Below, piece after piece: positions 31,117 through 41,100 of a stretch of DNA of 64,000 bases. Source of the DNA: SAR324 cluster bacterium (GTDB lineage Bacteria > SAR324 > NAC60-12); the NCBI GenBank assembly GCA_028281495.1, contig JANQJU010000029.1, positions 310,001-374,000 of the forward strand, written 5' to 3'. The notes beneath the pieces are model-generated. The model did not search any database and was not told the origin of the DNA. It was given only the letters and a program-made list of their open reading frames with translations. Every line of letters begins with the position of its first letter. Within the stretch, counting starts at the first letter, position 1. The position numbers were made by a program, and so were the translations under genes.

Positions 31117-32085
31117 ATGAAACGAAATACACCCTTACTTAAAATTCTCACCTCGTTTGCTGGGCTTCTCGCGTTCCTTCCAGGGTTTGTCAATGCCACC
31201 GAAGGGGTCTACCCTAAAGTTGAAATTGCTGAGAAAGAACTGGTGGAACTGATGGAAGAATTGGTTCTTACTGAGACGTTTCGAAACTATCTGAATGTGG
31301 AGACTCTGAATCAAACCGCAGCGGATATTTTCAAACGATTTCAAGATTTTGGCTATTCACCCGAATATCAAGATTTCGAAGTACAAGGTACGATCTTTAA
31401 AAACGTGATCGCGAGTATTGGCCCCCCATCCGCACCCCGCCTGATTATTGGAGCGCATTACGATGTTTATGGAAACCAACCCGGTGCCGACGACAATGCG
31501 AGTGGAGTGGCAGGCTTGATCATGGTAGCCAAGTTGCTCAAGTCCTTTGAATCATCACTCAAAAAACGTGTGGATTTTGTGGCCTATTCTTTAGAAGAGC
31601 CTCCATTTTTTCGAACCGAGCATATGGGGAGTTTTTTCCACGCAAAAAGCCTACACGATCAACAAGTGGAGGTGGCGGGGATGGTGGTGCTAGAAATGAT
31701 CGGTTACTATTCCGACGAGCCAAATTCTCAGCATTATCCAGTGGGTTTTATGAAATGGTTTTACCCCTCGGAAGGAAATTTCATCGCAGTGATCAGCAAT
31801 TTATCCAGCTCATCGCTCCGGGGGGAGTTCAAAGCCTTTATGCAGCGGGCGTCCATCGATGTGCAATCCTTAGCGGTACCTAAGGCATTATTTGGGGTGG
31901 ACCTATCAGATCATCGGAACTATTGGCATTTTGGCTATCCCGCAATCATGATCACCGATACGTCATTTTATCGGAATCATCACTACCATCAGAAAACGGA
32001 CACGATTGACACACTCGATTTTTCCAAAATGAAAGAAGCCATCCGAGGCGTGTTTTTTGGAGTGCTCAACTTGGCCAGAAAATGA
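31117..32085 (+). CDS. secreted M28-family zinc metallopeptidase
   Basis: A 322-residue exported protein with an N-terminal signal (MKRNTPLLK, hydrophobic core, cleavage near VNAT). Zinc-binding motifs of the M28 aminopeptidase family are visible: GAHYDVYG (residues about 109-116), ADDNASGVAG (about 122-131), SLEEPP (about 158), SDHRNYW (about 267) and HHYHQKTDT (about 288). Likely cleaves N-terminal amino acids or amide bonds in the periplasm or outside. Third gene of the DUF962-amidohydrolase operon. It converges on the MerR gene, with 68 bp between the stops. Confidence 0.9.
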   Translation: MKRNTPLLKILTSFAGLLAFLPGFVNATEGVYPKVEIAEKELVELMEELVLTETFRNYLNVETLNQTAADIFKRFQDFGYSPEYQDFEVQGTIFKNVIASIGPPSAPRLIIGAHYDVYGNQPGADDNASGVAGLIMVAKLLKSFESSLKKRVDFVAYSLEEPPFFRTEHMGSFFHAKSLHDQQVEVAGMVVLEMIGYYSDEPNSQHYPVGFMKWFYPSEGNFIAVISNLSSSSLRGEFKAFMQRASIDVQSLAVPKALFGVDLSDHRNYWHFGYPAIMITDTSFYRNHHYHQKTDTIDTLDFSKMKEAIRGVFFGVLNLARK

Positions 32086-32153
32086 TCTCTATTCAATGAT
32101 ACTTGTTGCGAATCGAGCACCTTCCAACCTGAGATACACGACAAATCCGGTCG

Positions 32154-33005
32154 CTAGTGGGATACATTGGTGGGTGCCCGGAGAGGTTCCACAGGCATTT
32201 GCAATTCCATGATCGCGCCTTTGAAATCGGTGGCGTTGGGCACTTCCAATCCAATCTCTCGATACGGACCAGCAATCCGGTAACCGTTCTGTTCGATCCA
32301 TTGCGCAATCTGGGCAAAGGGCACAAACTCCAAGTCAGGATCCGCCACTTGCACCGAGGTGGCCATGGTTTCTACTGCGGGCAATTCTTGCATTCGCAAC
32401 ACACACTCCTCATTGAGCCGGATCGGTTTTTTCACAGGTCGTTTGAGTAAAAACCCCGGATTCACATCGTTGTCGGTGATCGAAAATCCATCGGAGTAAA
32501 AAACAGCACAGAACGACCCCAACGTTCCCGGATTCACGAGTTCGGGCACCCGATGCATGATTTGTTCAACCAACTGCATCAACTCTTCCGGTGCTTTAAA
32601 CACGTGACGTGTCGAAAGAAATGGCTGTGCTGGAATCGATTTGATGACCACATCGGGCGCTTTGTCTGCACTCTGATTCTGTTGAAGGCGTGCCTCAATC
32701 CGACGCAGCCTCCGTAAATCCTCAAAAACGGCTTGTTCGGCCTCAGCCTTTTTCATCATCAGCATGCCTTGAATGTCCTCGTCTGAAATCGAAGATCCCA
32801 TCATGGTTGTAATCTGATCCAGCGTCAGCCCTAAATCTTTTAAGGCCAAAATTCGATTCAACTCGGTCAACTGTTGTGCGCTGTAATAACGGTATCCTGT
32901 CTCGTGATCGACATGAGCCGGTCTCAGGAGACCGATATCATCGTAGTAATGCAGCAATCGTTTGGAAACTCGGGAAATCTTTGAAAATTCTCCTATACGA
33001 AACAT
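32154..33005 (-). CDS. MerR-family regulator with GyrI-like effector-binding domain
   Basis: A 283-residue BmrR-type regulator. The N-terminal winged helix has MFRIGEFSKISRVSKRLLHYYDDIGLLRP and GYRYYS (residues 1-42), followed by a coiled coil about 80-115 and a GyrI-like small-molecule-binding domain about 120-283 (PAQPFLSTRH start, AQWIEQNGYRIAGPYREI near the end). Such proteins bind drugs or lipophilic ligands and untwist promoters with over-long spacers. Exactly such a promoter (19-bp spacer) lies 55 bp upstream, so autoregulation is likely. The ATG has GAGGAG upstream. The effector is unknown. Rieske genes lie upstream on the same strand. Confidence 0.92.
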   Translation of the reverse strand: MFRIGEFSKISRVSKRLLHYYDDIGLLRPAHVDHETGYRYYSAQQLTELNRILALKDLGLTLDQITTMMGSSISDEDIQGMLMMKKAEAEQAVFEDLRRLRRIEARLQQNQSADKAPDVVIKSIPAQPFLSTRHVFKAPEELMQLVEQIMHRVPELVNPGTLGSFCAVFYSDGFSITDNDVNPGFLLKRPVKKPIRLNEECVLRMQELPAVETMATSVQVADPDLEFVPFAQIAQWIEQNGYRIAGPYREIGLEVPNATDFKGAIMELQMPVEPLRAPTNVSH

Positions 33006-33059
33006 CGTTTGCTCCTCTTTGAAACATGGCTTTTTCCTGATCGTGGTGAGATAGGAAGT

Positions 33060-33090
33060 AGCCTAAGGTATGACGTAACGTGAGGGTCAA
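33060..33090 (-). promoter_or_regulatory. MerR-type promoter/operator with 19-bp spacer
   Basis: On the minus strand TTGACC (33085-33090) and TAGGCT (33060-33065) are separated by exactly 19 bp, the length typical of MerR-controlled promoters. The spacer begins CTCACGTTACGT, a half-palindromic sequence often seen in operators of this family. The -35 element overlaps the stop codon of the Rieske gene (33087-33089). This predicts autoregulation of the MerR gene. Confidence 0.72.
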
Positions 33091-34145
33091 GCATTTTTGC
33101 GGTTGGCGTAGGAATCATATTGTTCGACGGTGAGTTTTTGAGCCGCAGCGATCACGGGGTTGATTTCCACGTACCGCCGGTTGGGATTGCGATGAAAATT
33201 GAGTTGTTCGCTTTCCATCACCTCAATATCTTGGTCCAGAAATGGCTTCACAAGAAACCTCCAGAAGATGAGGGATAACGGGCGTCGAATCAGATTGACC
33301 AACCATTGTGGCAATCTCACCTTCAAACACAACATCGAAAAGGACCGGGTTTCCTGAGGTCCCACCGGCGAGCGCATGAAATAATAATTGGATTTGCCCG
33401 GCATGGTGTTCCGACAATGCGGATAATGGTAGCCCACGACGATTGTTTTCTTGATCTCTTCCTCATCACTCTGAGTCAGTCCTAAAAATCGAGGCAGCCA
33501 GCCGTTACGAAATGTCACCTCGTATTCTCCTTGCACCCGTTGTGAATCTCGTTCGAGGTTCACCAACACCGGATCATACCACCCTTGCAAATCTCGGTGC
33601 AGGTGGCCGTGAAACACATCCAGCGGATTCTCGTTGACCACCGAAAAATGGACATTGAAATGGGCAGGAATCTCAACAATCAACCAATTGGGGTCATCAT
33701 ATTCGGGAACTTCCGGCAAAGCGGAATCTTCGGCCAGATTCGGATCTCCGGGAAACAGCCAAATCAAATTGTACCGCTCTCGAACCGGATAGCTTCGAAT
33801 GCGCTTTTTAGGAAGATTCTGTTCTTCTTCAAAATAGGGGATCCGTACACAGCTTCCTTCTCCATTGAAGTGCCAGCCATGGTAAGGGCAGACCAAACAA
33901 TCTTGATTGACCTCTCCTTTGTGCAACGCCACCCCTTTATGCAAACAAGCGTCTTCCAGGGCATGGGCCTGTCCTTGAGCATCTCGATAAATAACAATCT
34001 TTTGCTCCCATAGGGTCACGGCTTGGACTTTCCCGGATTTCAATCGATCTGCCCAGGCCACTGGATACCAATGGTTGAGATTGAGACCGACAGTGCGGAC
34101 TCGGTTGAATAGCTTTTGGGGTTTGAGGGTGGGATCGAGTTTCAT
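33087..34145 (-). CDS. Rieske oxygenase (ring-hydroxylating type), second of a tandem pair
   Basis: A 352-residue Rieske non-haem iron oxygenase. The N-terminal Rieske domain has C-L-H (about residue 66) and CPYHGW (about 86), binding the [2Fe-2S] cluster. The catalytic domain shows NENPLDVFHGHLH (about 170-182) with the metal ligands, and the third ligand candidate in LDQDIEVMESEQ near 314. It resembles cyanobacterial 'ring-hydroxylating dioxygenase alpha subunit' proteins of the PaO/VanA group. It is coupled to its paralogue by an ATGA overlap at 34142-34145. No beta subunit, ferredoxin or reductase is nearby, so electron donors must come from elsewhere. Substrate unknown. Confidence 0.9.
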   Translation of the reverse strand: MKLDPTLKPQKLFNRVRTVGLNLNHWYPVAWADRLKSGKVQAVTLWEQKIVIYRDAQGQAHALEDACLHKGVALHKGEVNQDCLVCPYHGWHFNGEGSCVRIPYFEEEQNLPKKRIRSYPVRERYNLIWLFPGDPNLAEDSALPEVPEYDDPNWLIVEIPAHFNVHFSVVNENPLDVFHGHLHRDLQGWYDPVLVNLERDSQRVQGEYEVTFRNGWLPRFLGLTQSDEEEIKKTIVVGYHYPHCRNTMPGKSNYYFMRSPVGPQETRSFSMLCLKVRLPQWLVNLIRRPLSLIFWRFLVKPFLDQDIEVMESEQLNFHRNPNRRYVEINPVIAAAQKLTVEQYDSYANRKNA

Positions 34146-35233
34146 GCGCTATCCTTTTGGGTCATTTGCTCTTCCGGCATCGCTTCAGACATGGAACGGT
34201 ATTGCTGAAATTGTTCATAAATGACCCGCCGCAACGCCATGATTGCCGGATTGATCTCCAGTCGCGGTGCTTGAGGGTCTGCATCGTAGGTCGCTTGTTC
34301 GCTTTCGATCATTTCTTTGTCTTGATCGAGAAATCGTTTGAGCACAAACCTCCACAGCAACCGGGCCAATACCTCTTTGTAAGGACGCCATAAACGACTT
34401 GGAATCCCTGGCTTTAAAAACATCAATGAAAAGGATCGAGTCTCATTGGGACCTACAGGAAGACGCATCAAATACAACGACGACAACTCCCCCATATGAT
34501 TTTGATAATGGGGATACGCGTATTCAATGGAAACGGTTCGTTGGTACGTTTCTTCGGCTGATTTCGCCAAACCCAAAAGCTTGGCCAATCGCCCTTTGTA
34601 GGAGACTTGGTATTCCGCAAATACTTTGGATTCACTGCGATCCAACTGAGTCAATTCAGGATCAAACCATCCTTGTAATCCCTTGTGCAGATGGCCATGA
34701 AACACATCCATTGTGTTTTCATTGCAAGTGGAAAAATGAGCCATGAAATGTCCTGGAATTTTCACCATGAACCAGTCCGGATGATCGAATTCGGGTACCT
34801 CGGGTAAAGCGACATCCTGGGCTAGGGCCGGATCTCCAGGAAACACCCAAACGATCTGATATCGCTCCTGGACGGGAAAGGTCCGGATCCGTGCAGTAGG
34901 GCACTTTTTCCCCGCAGGCAAATAGGGTATTTTCTGGCAACGGCCTTCCCCATCGAATTCCCAGCCATGATATGGGCACACAATACGCTCTTGTTCGACT
35001 GTTCCCTTATGCAGTTCTACACCTTTGTGAAGGCAAGCGTCTTCCAACGCATGGAGCCGTCCCTGTTCTGTACGATAGACGGCAATCGGTTGATTCCAGA
35101 TCGTGACCGGCTTCACACGGGATTCTTTAAACTCGTCGGACCAGCCGACCGGATACCAGTAATTCGGGTTGATCCCCACCTCACGAATCGTATTTTGAAT
35201 TTCTTTGACGCTGAGAGCCGGTCGGTTACTCAT
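34142..35233 (-). CDS. Rieske oxygenase (ring-hydroxylating type), first of a tandem pair
   Basis: A 363-residue paralogue of the downstream enzyme, with the same layout: CLHKG and CPYHGW for the Rieske cluster near 70-95, NENTMDVFHGHLH for catalytic iron near 176-188, and LDQDKEMIESEQ near the C-terminus. The ATG at 35233 has AAAGGAGA upstream; the frame is open to 35308 but the extra residues do not align. It is the first gene of an operon with the second oxygenase (ATGA overlap). The two may act in sequence on one substrate or form a heteromer. Confidence 0.9.
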   Translation of the reverse strand: MSNRPALSVKEIQNTIREVGINPNYWYPVGWSDEFKESRVKPVTIWNQPIAVYRTEQGRLHALEDACLHKGVELHKGTVEQERIVCPYHGWEFDGEGRCQKIPYLPAGKKCPTARIRTFPVQERYQIVWVFPGDPALAQDVALPEVPEFDHPDWFMVKIPGHFMAHFSTCNENTMDVFHGHLHKGLQGWFDPELTQLDRSESKVFAEYQVSYKGRLAKLLGLAKSAEETYQRTVSIEYAYPHYQNHMGELSSLYLMRLPVGPNETRSFSLMFLKPGIPSRLWRPYKEVLARLLWRFVLKRFLDQDKEMIESEQATYDADPQAPRLEINPAIMALRRVIYEQFQQYRSMSEAMPEEQMTQKDSA

Positions 35234-35328
35234 GAAATCTCCTTTCAAATGGCATCGATGTAAACCGCTGTAGCCCTTGTCTCTTGGGCGTTTGATTGCT
35301 TTCGGCACTCTACCTTTGGTGCATGATA

Positions 35329-35357
35329 TTGCAAAGACTTAATTTACTCAGTACTTA
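35329..35357 (+). promoter_or_regulatory. candidate promoter for the MscS-type gene
   Basis: TTGCAA (35329-35334) and TACTTA (35352-35357) are 17 bp apart in the 234-bp divergent region between the Rieske pair and the MscS-type gene. The match is moderate, particularly at -10. Confidence 0.35.
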
Positions 35358-35467
35358 TGGGGAGCCGGTCGGTAAGAGACACTGAGACTTTCTATTCATC
35401 TAAGGCTCTGAGGCCTCAACCCTTCTGGAAATGGAACGACAACTCAGCTCGGAAAGGACAGGCAACG

Positions 35468-36316
35468 ATGGAAGTGTTGGAAGTACAAGATCAAGTGAAG
35501 CAAGAATTGGCCTATTTGGAAAGCACGATCCAATTTTTGATCGAATTTTGCCTCCGGTATGGTTTCCAAATCATTGGCGCGTTGATCATCCTCATTATCG
35601 GATATTTGTTTGCCAGAACAGCAGGTCGATTTGTGGTGCGTCTCGTGGGCAAATGGAAACCTGACGAAACCATTGCTCATTTCCTGGGAGCCTTGGTGCA
35701 AGCGGTGTTCATGGTGTTTATTGCCATCATGGCTTTGAATAAGTTCGGAATCACGATGACTCCGATTGTGGCAGCCATTGGAGGGATGGTGTTTGGCGGG
35801 AGTTTCGCGTTACAAGGCTTGTTGTCCAATTTTGCTTCGGGGCTATTCCTTATTTTCACCCGCCCGTTTCTTGTTGGAGATACCTTGAGTGTGCAGGATA
35901 AGAGTGGTGTTGTGGAAAAGATAACAATGGCTTACACCCTGTTGCGCAATGAAAATTTGGAACTAGTCAGCATCCCTAATCATCAAGTGGTCGGAGAAAT
36001 TTTTCACAATTCTAAAGAATATCGCCTCGCCGAGGCCGATTTCAGCATCAGCATCCATTCCGATCCTGAAAAGGCCATGCAAGCGGTGGAAGCCGCTCTC
36101 CAAACCTGTGATGCGATGTCACCCAAACACCCACCCGAATTTGGAATTGCAGCTTTTGGAGAATTTTCCATTCGAATCGCTTTGCGTTACTGGATTCCCA
36201 CTCGTGATTTCTTCCCGATTCAATATCGTCTCAATCGGGAATTATATCGGCTTCTCAAGGAGGCTAATATTGAGTTTCCCATAGCCCCCCATTCGATCCA
36301 GATCAAAAAATCTTGA
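35468..36316 (+). CDS. MscS-family mechanosensitive channel
   Basis: A 282-residue small-conductance mechanosensitive channel of the inner membrane, releasing solutes on osmotic downshock. Three membrane spans are visible, about residues 31-50, 72-92 and 97-130; the pore helix has GGMVFGGSFALQGLLSNFASG followed by FLIFTRPFLVGD, typical of MscS. The beta domain (about 140-185) and an alpha/beta C-terminal domain follow. The ATG at 35468 has AAGGA upstream; the frame is open to 35357 but the extra residues are not MscS-like. Divergent from the Rieske pair and convergent with the cyclophilin gene. Confidence 0.93.
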   Translation: MEVLEVQDQVKQELAYLESTIQFLIEFCLRYGFQIIGALIILIIGYLFARTAGRFVVRLVGKWKPDETIAHFLGALVQAVFMVFIAIMALNKFGITMTPIVAAIGGMVFGGSFALQGLLSNFASGLFLIFTRPFLVGDTLSVQDKSGVVEKITMAYTLLRNENLELVSIPNHQVVGEIFHNSKEYRLAEADFSISIHSDPEKAMQAVEAALQTCDAMSPKHPPEFGIAAFGEFSIRIALRYWIPTRDFFPIQYRLNRELYRLLKEANIEFPIAPHSIQIKKS

Positions 36317-36324
36317 GAGGCAGA

Positions 36325-36831
36325 TTACAGTTGACCGCAATCTTCGATTACAATTTTTTCTTTTGTTGCACCGGAATTGGATCCGTATCCTTCTACCGCT
36401 TTCACAACATCCATGCCGTTGGTGACACTTCCAAACACCACATGTTTGCCGTCGAGCCATTGGGTGGTGACGGTCGTGAGAAAAAATTGAGAACCGTTTG
36501 TGTTTGGCCCCGCATTGGCCATCGACAAGACCCCAGGTCCGGTGTGCTTGAGTTCAAAATTCTCATCTTCAAACTTTTCACCGTAGATCGATTTTCCTCC
36601 CATTCCGTTGTGATGGGTGAAATCGCCCCCCTGGCACATGAATTCTGGAATCACGCGGTGAAATGAGCAGCCCTTATATCCAAAGCCTTTCTCTCCCGTG
36701 CAAAGCGCCCGAAAGTTTTCAGCAGTTTTCGGAACGATGTCAGCACGCAGTGTGATTTCGATTCGTCCCAACGAGGTTCCCCCTGCGGACACGTCTAGAA
36801 AGACTACAGGATTTTGGGTTTCTTCTGTCAT
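36325..36831 (-). CDS. cyclophilin-type peptidyl-prolyl cis-trans isomerase
   Basis: A 168-residue cyclophilin that catalyses proline cis-trans isomerisation. Motifs: [16 protein letters not shown] with the catalytic Arg (residues about 56-71), [15 protein letters not shown] (about 103-117) and [10 protein letters not shown] (about 124-133). The [11 protein letters not shown] loop resembles the eukaryotic cyclophilin A type rather than the short bacterial PpiB type. No signal peptide, so cytoplasmic. The start has AAAGGAG upstream. Single gene, converging on MscS. Confidence 0.95.
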   Translation of the reverse strand: MTEETQNPVVFLDVSAGGTSLGRIEITLRADIVPKTAENFRALCTGEKGFGYKGCSFHRVIPEFMCQGGDFTHHNGMGGKSIYGEKFEDENFELKHTGPGVLSMANAGPNTNGSQFFLTTVTTQWLDGKHVVFGSVTNGMDVVKAVEGYGSNSGATKEKIVIEDCGQL

Positions 36832-37030
36832 AGTGTTCTCCTTTTTTCTTCAGTAATAACAATGAAATGAACTAGCTTTAGGAAATAGCAGAACGTCTGC
36901 CGCTGGTTCAGCTCCTCTTGATCTAAAAAACCAAAAGAAGCATTCCGAACGAGAGGTTTACGCTAGTCGTTAAAAAATTCCAAGGGAATGGAGTCGTTGC
37001 TGTTTTTCTGGAGGGTGGAATGGCGCGCCC

Positions 37031-37120
37031 AACTAGGATGGCGAGTATCTCAACTAGGATGGCACGTATCCCAACTAGGACAGCACACGTCCTAACTAGG
37101 ATAGCAAACGCAAAAACTAG
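37031..37120. repeat. 21-bp tandem repeat, 4 copies plus a partial
   Basis: Units start at 37031, 37052, 37073 and 37094, each beginning AACTAGGAT/CA-GC; a fifth partial copy (AACTAG) at 37115-37120 contains the stop codon of the LolA-like gene. The rest of the 285-bp gap up to the cyclophilin start (36832-37030) holds nothing I recognise. Confidence 0.95.
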
Positions 37121-37953
37121 TTGGTGGAAAACAAGACATTCATCGGGGTGCCATCGAGATACGGGTCTGCGGTAGGATCCGGGTATGCCACATGTTTCCC
37201 ATTGTCTCGAACGACTTTGATTCGAGTCTCAAAAGTGTATTTTTTCTCGCTACCTTGCACCGTTCTCACCTTGATATCAGTGGACACCCATTCCTCATTG
37301 ACCTGGATGAACTGCTTTAGAGACAAACGGTACACTTTGCGCAGGACATTTTGTGCGAAGTAACGGATTTGGATCATCACGCCTCGTGCACCTTCATGGT
37401 ACACTGCAATCTTGTCGTAGGGCGAATCTCCTGATTTTTTGATCGCTTCCACAACAAAAAATTTTGTCGATTTCGGAACCGGCTTGCAGCTCAATTCAAA
37501 ATTGGGATCGACCAACAATTCCATATCAATCGAATCGATATTGGTGCCTTCAATAGCAGTCGAGGTGTTGAAACTCCGGCATTGGTCATTGAAGGTGGCT
37601 CCGCAGTCGGAGCATTTGAACTGCCGAATCCCTTTGGAGACCACACAAATCGGGTGATCCTTTCCGGCCATAAAAAAAGTCCGTCGCTCTTCCCCCAGTC
37701 GCATCGAATGGATTGTCGATTCTTTCTCTTTGCGCTTGGCAATATTCTTTTTGCTGCAATTTTCCTTTTCACACGGACTGACGGTCAATTGGGCACTGAA
37801 TTGATCCTTAAACAGTGGATTGGCTTGCCTGGACTCGGCAAGGAAAGCCCGCATTTTTTCTTGAGTGTCTAAATCTTGACAACTGACGGCCCAAGCGAAA
37901 CTGGAAGCGGTGACCAACAGAATGGTAAGCCCGACGAATTTCAAGAATGGCAT
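37117..37953 (-). CDS. LolA-like periplasmic outer-membrane lipoprotein-sorting-type protein
   Basis: A 278-residue exported protein with a signal peptide (MPFLKFVGLTILLVTASSFAWA, cleavage near residue 22). The C-terminal half (from about FFVVEAIKKSGDSPYDKIAVYHEG) matches the 'outer membrane lipoprotein-sorting protein' (PF17131-type) beta fold. Cysteine pairs in KCSDC and in PCEKENC suggest disulfides or metal. Such proteins are usually encoded beside MMPL/RND transporters and outer-membrane barrels, as here: the MMPL gene lies upstream on the same strand. Its likely role is shuttling a lipid across the periplasm, which is inference. The stop lies within a 21-bp tandem repeat. Confidence 0.78.
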   Translation of the reverse strand: MPFLKFVGLTILLVTASSFAWAVSCQDLDTQEKMRAFLAESRQANPLFKDQFSAQLTVSPCEKENCSKKNIAKRKEKESTIHSMRLGEERRTFFMAGKDHPICVVSKGIRQFKCSDCGATFNDQCRSFNTSTAIEGTNIDSIDMELLVDPNFELSCKPVPKSTKFFVVEAIKKSGDSPYDKIAVYHEGARGVMIQIRYFAQNVLRKVYRLSLKQFIQVNEEWVSTDIKVRTVQGSEKKYTFETRIKVVRDNGKHVAYPDPTADPYLDGTPMNVLFSTN

Positions 37954-38046
37954 AAGTTCCCTTTGTTAACGCAGGTTAATAATCAATCGAATTCGATTTA
38001 ACATTGCATAAACGATGCCGCTGAATGCTTGGGACACAGTTTCATT

Positions 38047-38190
38047 AGTACGACTTTTTATCAGTACAACTTTTTACTCGTACAACCTTTTATCAGTATA
38101 ACTTTTTATCAGTATAACTTTTTATCAGTATAACTTTTTATCAGTATAACTTTTTACTCGTACAGTTTTTATTGGTGCAACTTTTTTATT
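38047..38190. repeat. 16-bp tandem repeat, 9 copies, overlapping the MMPL stop codon
   Basis: Units of AGTATAACTTTTTATC start every 16 bp from 38047 to 38175; the three central copies (38095, 38111, 38127) are identical. The ninth copy contains the TAA stop of the MMPL gene (38186-38188). It fills most of the 232-bp gap between the MMPL gene and the LolA-like gene. Confidence 0.97.
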
Positions 38191-41100
38191 GGTACAATAA
38201 TTTGATCGATCTTTCGAGACGCCCCGACAGCATACAAAGCAGGTTGTGATAAAACTGAGCAGCCAACTTCACATTTTTATCCACCATCATTTGAAGCCCC
38301 TGCTCGCTGATGAACAATACTTCCGCGTCATCGTTAGCAATGATGCTGCTATGCCGAGTATAATCACCACTCAGCATTGCTAAGCCTCCAATCACATCGC
38401 CTTCAAATACCGTCCCTACCGTCGCTTTTTGGCCAAACTTATAAGCCTCCACTTGGAACTTCCCTTTCAAGATAACAAGCATGTAGTCTCCATAGTCCCC
38501 TTGAGAATACACTCTGGCTCCATTGGGAAACTGCTTCAACTCAAAGTTCTTTTTGAGCCATTTCACTTGTCTTTGGCTCATCTGCTGGAAAATTCCTGCA
38601 TAGACCGGATCTTGTTTGATCAATTTTCCTTCGGCAATCAGTTTTTCGATACGATCCAGCTGAGCTTGCTCTTCTTTCGTTACATGGTGATCGGCAAAGA
38701 TACGGTTTTGGAGTTCTTCCAGTTCATCCGTTGTCACGATTCCATCTTCAATAATTTCGTCCACAAATTGTTCCAAGGGTTTCTCGGCTTTTAGCGTCCC
38801 TTCTTTCAGCATGTGATTGATGCGATCCAGTTGTTCTTGCTCTTCAGGACTCACCACGCCATCCGCATAAATCAATTGCTCCAACACCATCTGTTCTTCC
38901 ACTTCCAAAATTCCGTCTTCAATGATTTCATCTACCAAGCGCTTCAACTTTTCCATGTAGACTTCTGGATTTTCCTGTGCTTCCAATAGGGTTTGTGACT
39001 TCCTTTGAGCGATTTCATGCCCTGCTGAACTGATATCTTTGGCCAGTTTATGGCTGAGGTTTACAAAAAGCCGTGTTGCGATTTTTGGGTTTCGTTGAAA
39101 CACGTAAGTCATCAAGTGGTGTAACTTCAGCGCCAGGACTTGACAATCTTCCACCGCCTGAGCGGTAGCGAGACGCTTTGAAGTCCCAAATAATCCCATT
39201 TCGCCAATTGTATCCCCTGCTGTGTGCCGGCCTAAAATTTTCTTTTCCGAGTGAAATTCAGGATCCAAATAGTATTCGATGCTTCCCTTTAAGATCACGT
39301 AAAGCTCGTCCCCATTGTCTTTTTGCTTGAACAGGATATCCCCTTTCTTCAGGTCAATCGTGAACGCCATGAGCGTGGCCTGCTTTGCTTCATTAAGTGT
39401 CATGTTGCTGAACAAGCTGATCGTCTTGATCATCGCTTCACTCAGCTTCAAACCGGCATAGTCCCAGGCAGTGAAGATTTTCACTTTCGACATCATAGCC
39501 GGGAGGAAATGGGTATCGGTCAATAGACAAATCACAAAAGTATATGCGGTCAGCACCCCAAAGACTTTTTGGTGAAACATTTCGGACATGACAAAAATGA
39601 TAAATCCCAGCCCCAAAGAAATCGTTGTGTATGTCATGGGCCGTCCCACCTGATGGATCGTGGCCAAAGCGGCCTTTTTTTCATCTCGGAGCTTCTTCAC
39701 ATTTTCGTTGTGATGCGTCAGGTAGTGGATCGTGTCATCCACCCCCACACCCAAGACAATCGCGGCGATCAAGGAAACCGTGAAACCGATTGGAATCGAA
39801 AAATATCCGATGGTTCCGAAAAAGATCACAACCGGGATCACGTTGGGAATCAATGACAAGAATCCGATTTTTACCGACATGAACAACGCGGAAAGGATGA
39901 TAAACACAAAAAACAAAGCCAACGTGATGCTTTCCAATTGCCCACGTGCCAGATTGTCTTGTGCCTCCCCAAACAGGAGGTTGCGCCCCGAATAACGAAA
40001 CTCAAGGTTGGGTAAAAATTCAGGAAACTTCTCGGCAACCAATGTGGAAAATTCGAGTCGGGTTGAAATGGTTTCCCCCCGATACAGGACTTCCACCAAC
40101 AACATTTCTTCGTTGGCACTCAAATAGGGTTTCCAATCGTAACGGCGGGATGTCTGAAAGTGAGTCACCACTTCTTTGTCCAATAGATTGTCCAGCCCAT
40201 TGCGATTGAGATCTAAAAAGTCCAAAACGCTATCGACTCGATCCACCCGCAACCCTTCGATTTTTTTGACACCTTCATTATTCGGATCCAATACCCAGTC
40301 TCGAAATTCACGGATGCCATTCATGGTTTCCGCTGTTTTCAACTGGTCGCGAGATTCTTTTCCCGAGAGGATCACCATCAGATTTTGCTGTCCGGTGAAG
40401 TTATCGATGTAGAACTGCCGATCCACCATCACTGGATGGTCTGGATTGATGGGGTTGGAATCTCCATCAAATCGAACAAAGCCCATACCGACCCCAAAAC
40501 CAATCACAATGAGCGCCCACAACCCCATCACCCGAGACGGGTATTTTCGGACCGACTCGGCCAAAATATGGAGGGCTTTGTCCAACACTGTTTTTTGGTT
40601 CCGTCTGGTTTCTTCAAACGGTTTGGGACGTGGAAAAATTAAAAGCATGGCGGGCAAAAAAGTCAGTGTGAGGAAAATCGCAAACACGACCCCAACACTG
40701 GCAAATAATCCCAAATCTTTGATAGCGGGAATCTCGCTGACCATCAAAGCACTGAACCCTCCTACCGTGGTAAGGGCAGTTACTGACAAAGGAATCAGCA
40801 GATGATTGAGAACCCCAAACACGAGTTCTTTCTTGGATTTTTCCGGTTCGAGACGCGCCGCACGAATGTAATAATTGATGAAGTGGATTGCATAATCGTT
40901 TCCCACACAAATCAGCAATGCCGGAATGGCGCTGGTCACGTTGTTCAGGGAAACCCCAGTCAATCCCACCACACCCGCAGTCAAGACCAGCGCAATGGTC
41001 ACGACAATAAACGGCAACAGCATGCCAAAGACGCTTCGGAAGGACAGATAGAGACTGAATAACATCAAGAAAACGGTCGCAGGTATGATCGTCTTCATGT

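Noticed and set aside
37031..38190. Possible CRISPR array
   Set aside because: The repeats are directly adjacent without unique spacers, differ in unit size between arrays, and no cas genes are present; they are plain tandem repeats.
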